The position numbers and the translations under genes were made by a program. A stretch of DNA of 64,000 bases from Flaccisagitta enflata (lineage: Eukaryota > Chaetognatha > Sagittoidea > Aphragmophora), in assembly GCA_965153355.1 (NCBI GenBank), contig OZ231127.1, positions 94,922,001 through 94,986,000 on the forward strand, written 5' to 3'. This document shows, piece after piece, positions 59,353 through 64,000 of the stretch; position 1 is the stretch's first letter, and the number at the start of each line of letters is the position of its first letter. The notes below the pieces were generated by a model. The model saw only the letters and a list, made by a program, of their open reading frames with translations. It made no database searches and had not been told where the DNA came from.

Positions 59353-60627
59353 ATAGCAGACTCTGCCCCAAATTCAATCTGACAACCCCAGCCCGATGGT
59401 TTTTGCATTCCATATAGTCAAATAGAGGGCCCAGGGCCAATGAACGGGTTTTTGAATGGATTTTGCAACCAGCTTTTTTTAAATTTTGATGTGCATAAAG
59501 TGGTGGCTGTAGTACAAATCTTGTTTTTAGGTCATTTCAATCTCAAAATTGGGTCACTTGACCTGAGGAAAAAGACTCAAAATCCATGAGATTATAAAAC
59601 TAGAGCTCAAGAGCTAACCAGTGGTGCAATCCGCATGTTTCTATCATTTGTTAGGATTTGAGAACATTTCAAAGATGAGGCTCATGGAGGTAAAATTGCA
59701 GCCTCAATTTCAGTGGCAATTTTGACATTTTTCACAGATTTTAACATATTTTGGCTTTGGATAGACCAATTTGCATGAAATCGGTGACCAAATTAAAGAG
59801 TTTTTCCTGCTCTAGCTGATGGTAAATGAATTTTTGATCGACATGACCCCCAATTTTTTTTATTGACTGTAGAAGCGGTGTAAAAAAGTAAATTTTTTTG
59901 GAAAATTTGTCAACTTTGGACAAAAAAATCACCCGCCTCTAATTTGAAAAATGACCTAAAATCCATGAGCAAAATAAACTACTGCTCAAGTGCTAACTAG
60001 TGGTGCAATCGGCATGTAGCTAAGCTGTGGCATTTAGATTTTAAAGAACTTAAAAGATCAAAGGTTAAGTCAAAATGGCGATTTTTGGTTATTTTGGCCA
60101 TTTTGGCCTCAAAATCGGGCACCTTTGGCCTTGGAAATCAAAATAAAAATCCATGAGATTATAAAACTAGAGCTCAAGAGCTAACCAGTGGTGCAATCCG
60201 CATGTTTCTATCTTCATTTGTTAAGATTTGAGAGCATTTCAAAGATGAGGCTCATGGAGGTAAAATTGCAGCCTCAATTTCAGTGGCAATTTTGACATTT
60301 TTCACAGATTTCAACATATTTTGGCTTTGAATAGACCAATTTGCATGAAATTGGTGACCAAATTAAAGAGTTTTTCCTGCTCTAGCTGATGATAAATGAA
60401 TTTTTGATCAACATGACCCCAAATTCTTTTTATTGACTGTAGAAGCAGGTGTAAAAAAGTCAATTTTTTTGGAAAATTTGTCAACTTTGGACAAAGAATT
60501 CACCCGCCTTCAATTTGAAAAATGACCTAAAATCCATGAGCAAAATAAACTACTGCTCAAGTGCTAACTAGTGGCGCAATCGGCATGTAGCTAAGCTGTG
60601 GCATTTAGATTCTACAGTACTTCAAAG

Positions 60628-61368
60628 TAGGGTTGTGGAAGCGATTGACCGCTTCCGTCTTGGAGGATGGGATAGCTACTACAACCTTGGAAATAAGTTT
60701 ATCGCATCGTTTAAAGCCTCATATCTCCTTTACAAATAAAAAAATCCAAGAAAAATTGGTGAGATTCTTAAACGTCTTCAAATTTTCTAGCAGTTGGCAC
60801 CAACCGCGTTACTGTGCATCTAACCGTTTAGAAATGAGAGCTGAATGAAGTTAGGTAACTCTTTTGAAAAATGGCATAAAATGGCATTTTTGAAAGGCGG
60901 TTCATGTAAGATGGCGCTCCCACTCATATAGCTGTTTCAACAAAGCAATGGCACAGAAGGCACAGTGTCAAAAGTCAAACACTTCTCCAGTTACCCCAGA
61001 AACAGTCCAGATCTCGACCTGGTTGAATCTCTATGGTCCCAATTGAAGCAATGGCAAAGTCGAGAATGTGCAACATGGATGGCAGGACTAAAAAGAATCG
61101 CGCTAAAGTCTTGAGGAAGATCACGCTATCATACCTTCAGTCGCCGTACAAAAGCATGCTCAGACGCAGGAGAGCGTTTGGAAAGGTCAAGGAGGGCAAG
61201 ACCAAGTATCAAGATTGTTACGGACATGTTAATTGTAATATCTTGTCCATAAAACGCCCCTTAATCCATAATGCGATAAACTTTTTTCCAAGATAGTAGT
61301 ATTTGTACTAGGAAATGGAAGCGGAAGCGGTGGAAGCGGCACTAAAATCAACCGCTTCCACATCCCTA
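60628..61368. mobile_element. 741-bp hAT-like element in the left arm
   Basis: The TIR TAGGGTTGTGGAAGCG pairs with the right end (reverse complement TAGGGATGTGGAAGCG). The TSD is CTTCAAAG at 60620-60627 against CTTCAAAA at 61369-61376 (7 of 8). The opposite palindrome arm has an uninterrupted CTTCAAAG equivalent at 62189-62196, giving a direct empty site. TAGGG-type TIRs with 8-bp TSDs are typical of hAT. Both ends carry extra GAAGCGGT words. Confidence 0.75.
60971..61240 (+). pseudogene. Tc1/mariner-like transposase C-terminal relic
   Basis: A plus-strand frame reads SSYPRNSPDLDLVESLWSQL, close to the PDLNPIE-x-LW block around the third catalytic acidic residue of Tc1/mariner DDE transposases; the Glu is at 61025-61027. 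After a stop (TGA at about 61103) the same frame gives RRTKACSDAGER, resembling the family's C-terminal region. Only the C-terminal third remains. It sits inside hAT-like ends, so it was probably captured. Confidence 0.6.
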
Positions 61369-61675
61369 CTTCAAAAATCTAAGGTTAAGCCAAAATGGCG
61401 ATTTTTGGTTATTTTGGCCATTTTGGCCTTAAAATTGGGCACTTTTGGCTTGGAAATTGGAAAAAAAATCCATGAGATTATAAAACTAGAGCAAATGGGA
61501 CTGTAAAAACATAAAAGAGGTACCAACCAACTGGCCAACAAAGCGGGGTAAAGCATCGTGTAGCACGCGACTGAAACTAACCTATCAGAGAAACAACACC
61601 AGTTCAACATACAGCATTTATTTCTTTTTTTTTCTCGTTTTTTGATAAACTTCATGAAATTCAGTTATTTTATTT

Positions 61676-61879
61676 AATACTGAAATAGGGAAAAGTCTTG
61701 ATGCGACCCCTAGAATCGACAGAGTCACTAGCAGATTAGGTTGGGGATCAGAGTCTTCATTTCTTTGACGCTTGGGGGGTAGGGACCGATTTTCTTAGTA
61801 AACCCGTTGAAGAGTGGCACGGGATCCCTGCCTATCAAAAATCTGTGTGGTCAGGGAATTTCATATTCATTTCAGTATA
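61676..61879. other. Spacer at the centre of the 4.1-kb palindrome
   Basis: Unpaired sequence between the arms (from CTGAAATAGGG to TTTCAGTATAAATG). It has no ORF of note. Each flanking arm end has GCGGGGTAAAGCATCGTGTA-type sequence, a diverged AACAA/CTAAAAA-family hairpin remnant. Confidence 0.6.
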
Positions 61880-63452
61880 AATGAAATAACTGAATTTCAT
61901 GAAGTTTATCAAAAAACGAAAAAAAAGAAAGAAATAAATGCTGTATGTTGAACTGGTGTTGTTTCTCTGAGAGGTTAGTTTCAGTCCTGTGCTACGGGAT
62001 GCTTTACCCCTCTTTGTTGGCCAGTTGGTTGGTACCTCTTTTATGTTTTTACAGTCCCATTTCCATAAATTTGCTCTAGTTTTATAATCTCATGGATTTT
62101 TATTTCGATTTCCAAGCCAAAAGTGCCTGATTTTGAGGCCAAAATGGCCAAAATAACCAAAAATCGCCATTTTGGCTTAATCTTTGATCTTTGAAGTACT
62201 GTAGAATCTAAATGCCACAGCTTAGCTACATGCCAATTGCACCACTATCTAGCACTTGAGCAGTAGTTTATTTTGCTCATGGATTTTAGGTCATTTTTCA
62301 AATTGGAGGCAGGTGAATTTTTTGTTCAAAGTTGACAAATTTTTCAAAAAAATTGACTTTTTTACACCTGCTTCTACAGTCGATAAAAAGAATTTGGGGT
62401 CATGTTGATCAAAAATTCATTTACCAACAGCTAGAGCAGGAGAAACTCTTTAATTTGGTCACCAAAGCCGAAATATGTTGAAATCTGTGAAAAATGTCAA
62501 AATTGCCACTGAAATTGAGGCTGCAAGTTTAACTCCATGAACCTCATCTTTGAAATGCTCTCAAATCTTAACAAATGAAGATAGAAACATGCGGATTGCA
62601 CCACTGGTTAGCCCTTGAGCTCTAGTTTTATAATCTCATGGATTTTTATTTTGATTTCCAAGCCAAAGGTGCCCGATTCTGAGGCCAAAATGGCCAAAAT
62701 AACCAAAAATCGCCATTTTGATTTAACCTTTGATGTTTGAAGTTCTGTAAAATCTAAATGCCACAGCTTAGCTACATGCCGATTGCACCACTAGTTAGCA
62801 CTTGAGCAGTAGTTTATTTTGCTCATGGATTTTAGGTCATTTTTCAAATTAGCGGTGGGTGAATTTTTTGTCCAAAGTTGACAAATTTTCAAAAAAATTG
62901 ACTTTTTTACACCTGCTTCTACAGTCAATGAAAAAAATTTGGGGTCATATCGATCAAAAATTCATTTACCATCAGCTAGAGCAGGAAAAACTCTTTGATT
63001 TGGTCACCAATTTCATGCAAATTGGTCTATCCAAAGCAAAAATATGTTGAAATCTGTGAAAAATGTCAAAATTGCCACTGAAATTGAGGCTGCAATTTTA
63101 CCTCCATGAGCCTCACCTTTGAAATGCTCTAAAATCTTAACAAATGAAGATAGAAACATGCGGATTGCACCACTGGTTAGCTCTTGAGCTCTAGTTTCAT
63201 AATCTCATGGATTTTGAGTCTTTTTTCTCAGGCCAAGTGACCCAATTTTGAGATTGAAATGACCTAAAAACAAGATTTGTACTACAGCCACCACTTTATG
63301 CGCATCAAAATTTGAAAAGAGCTGGTTGCAAAATCCGTTCAAAAACCCGTTCATTGGCCCTGGGCCCTCTATTTGACTATATGGAATGCAAAAACCATTG
63401 GGCTGGGGTTGTCAGATTGAATTTGGGGCAGAGTCTGCTATCTAATAACCAG

Positions 63453-63833
63453 CAAACGGCAAAAACGAAAACCGCCCACATCCTATCCTGCTTGTCAGCC
63501 GGGTCATACTCTAGAAAGCCATTAGATGAAATAATGCAACTTAACAAATATGATACAAAAACTTTGATTATCGCTCGTTATGGCATGTTAGATTGTGGTA
63601 AAAATTATAAGGGGACTAAACCCGAAATCTGTAATCAATGTAGCGTGACTGATGATGAAAACCACCGGTTGAATTATTGTATCAAATTCCGCGATATCAA
63701 TTTCTATGATAGCGAAACTAAAGAAGATTTCCATAAGATCTTTTCTAATGAAATTGAAACCCTACGAGAGATCATACCCAATATTCAGAAGGTATGGAAT
63801 ACTAAAACAGCGCATGGAACTATGGCTAAATGA
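63453..63833 (+). pseudogene. LINE ORF, C-terminal part with CCHC zinc knuckle (separated by insertion)
   Basis: This 126-residue continuation is in the same frame as the upstream ORF once the insert and one 8-bp TSD copy are removed. It contains a C-x2-C-x7-H-x4-C motif at 63630-63680 (CNQC ... H ... C), a type common at the C-terminus of APE-type LINE proteins. A longer open frame starting at 63312 is produced only because the transposon end happens to be open. The stop is TGA at 63831-63833. Confidence 0.85.
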
Positions 63834-63844
63834 TACCCACAATA

Positions 63845-63850
63845 TCTCTT

Positions 63851-63938
<88 letters not shown>
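63845..63938. repeat. (TC)n microsatellite at the LINE 3' side
   Basis: TC with a few TTTC interruptions, directly after the LINE stop codon and 14 bases. Confidence 0.95.
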
Positions 63939-63941
<3 letters not shown>

Positions 63942-64000
63942 ATCGATGCGACAAATGTGATTAAATCTGAATAAATGGGTCAAGTATCGCATATTAGTAG

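Larger units (their letters stand above)
59350..63444. mobile_element. 4,095-bp palindromic (foldback) DNA transposon inside the LINE
   Basis: The ends are TAGATAGCAGACTCTGCCCC and its inverted partner GGGGCAGAGTCTGCTATCTA. The arms are about 1.55 kb each (59350-61675 without the hAT-like insert, against 61880-63444) around a spacer of about 200 bp. Each arm contains two tandem ~560-bp repeats (AAAACTAGAGCTCAAGAGCT AACCAGTGGTGC at about 59596 and 60163, inverted in the other arm). The 8-bp TSD ATAACCAG lies at 59342-59349 and 63445-63452. There is no transposase, so it is non-autonomous. Superfamily undecided; 8-bp TSDs occur in hAT and P elements and some Mutator-like ones. Confidence 0.85.
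56101..63845 (+). mobile_element. Non-LTR retrotransposon (LINE), APE and RT type, interrupted
   Basis: One long ORF encodes an apurinic-like endonuclease, a reverse transcriptase and a C-terminal zinc knuckle. The ORF is interrupted at 59350-63444 by a 4.1-kb palindromic transposon flanked by an 8-bp TSD; the frame is continuous if the insert is removed. No separate ORF1 with a coiled coil or gag-like knuckle is seen upstream. The element lies between two CT-type microsatellites. The 3' tail appears to run into (TC)n rather than poly(A). Clade is not assigned. Confidence 0.9.

Overview
This window looks like intergenic DNA from a repeat-rich eukaryotic nuclear genome, most likely an invertebrate animal. 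There are no operons and no prokaryotic gene density. What it has is an APE-type LINE, many small terminal-inverted-repeat (TIR) elements with short target-site duplications (TSDs), Helitron-like repeats, and very long microsatellites. The species cannot be named from the sequence. Only one plausible host exon was found (53938-54315), and it is unproven.

Layout. 1-16.7 kb: four copies of a foldback element built from 20-bp repeats, several TIR elements with TA, TAA or 4-bp TSDs, Helitron-like elements, (CT)n/(GA)n/(GT)n tracts and a 39-bp minisatellite. 16.7-28.1 kb: a (GTT)n tract, then a 4.6-kb segment present twice in tandem (18502-23066 and 23067-28100). 28.0-29.7 kb: 85-bp and 112-bp tandem arrays. 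30-36.6 kb: long GA, GAAA and polypurine tracts. 36.8-39.5 kb: 83-bp, 21-bp and GAAT-type arrays, the first carrying two transposon insertions. 39.9-48.6 kb: an 8.7-kb AT-rich foldback element with arms made of CATAAATTTATG palindrome arrays, flanked by a 9-bp TSD. 48.6-55.9 kb: Helitron-like elements, tandem repeats and the candidate exon. 56-63.9 kb: a LINE whose single long ORF is cut by a 4.1-kb palindromic transposon, which is itself cut by a 0.74-kb hAT-like element carrying a Tc1/mariner-like transposase fragment.

How the parts relate. Most of the window is transposons inside transposons. In several cases an uninterrupted second copy (the other palindrome arm, the other tandem-duplicate unit, or neighbouring minisatellite units) gives the pre-insertion sequence, so element boundaries and insertion order can be read directly. 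The most abundant dispersed family begins AACAA(G/C) and ends in a GC-rich hairpin followed by CTAAAAA, with an (ACGG/ACAG/ACCG)-type tract just before the hairpin. I call it the AACAA/CTAAAAA family and infer that it is a non-autonomous Helitron/Helentron-like (HINE-like) group. Its stems differ between subfamilies while staying paired.
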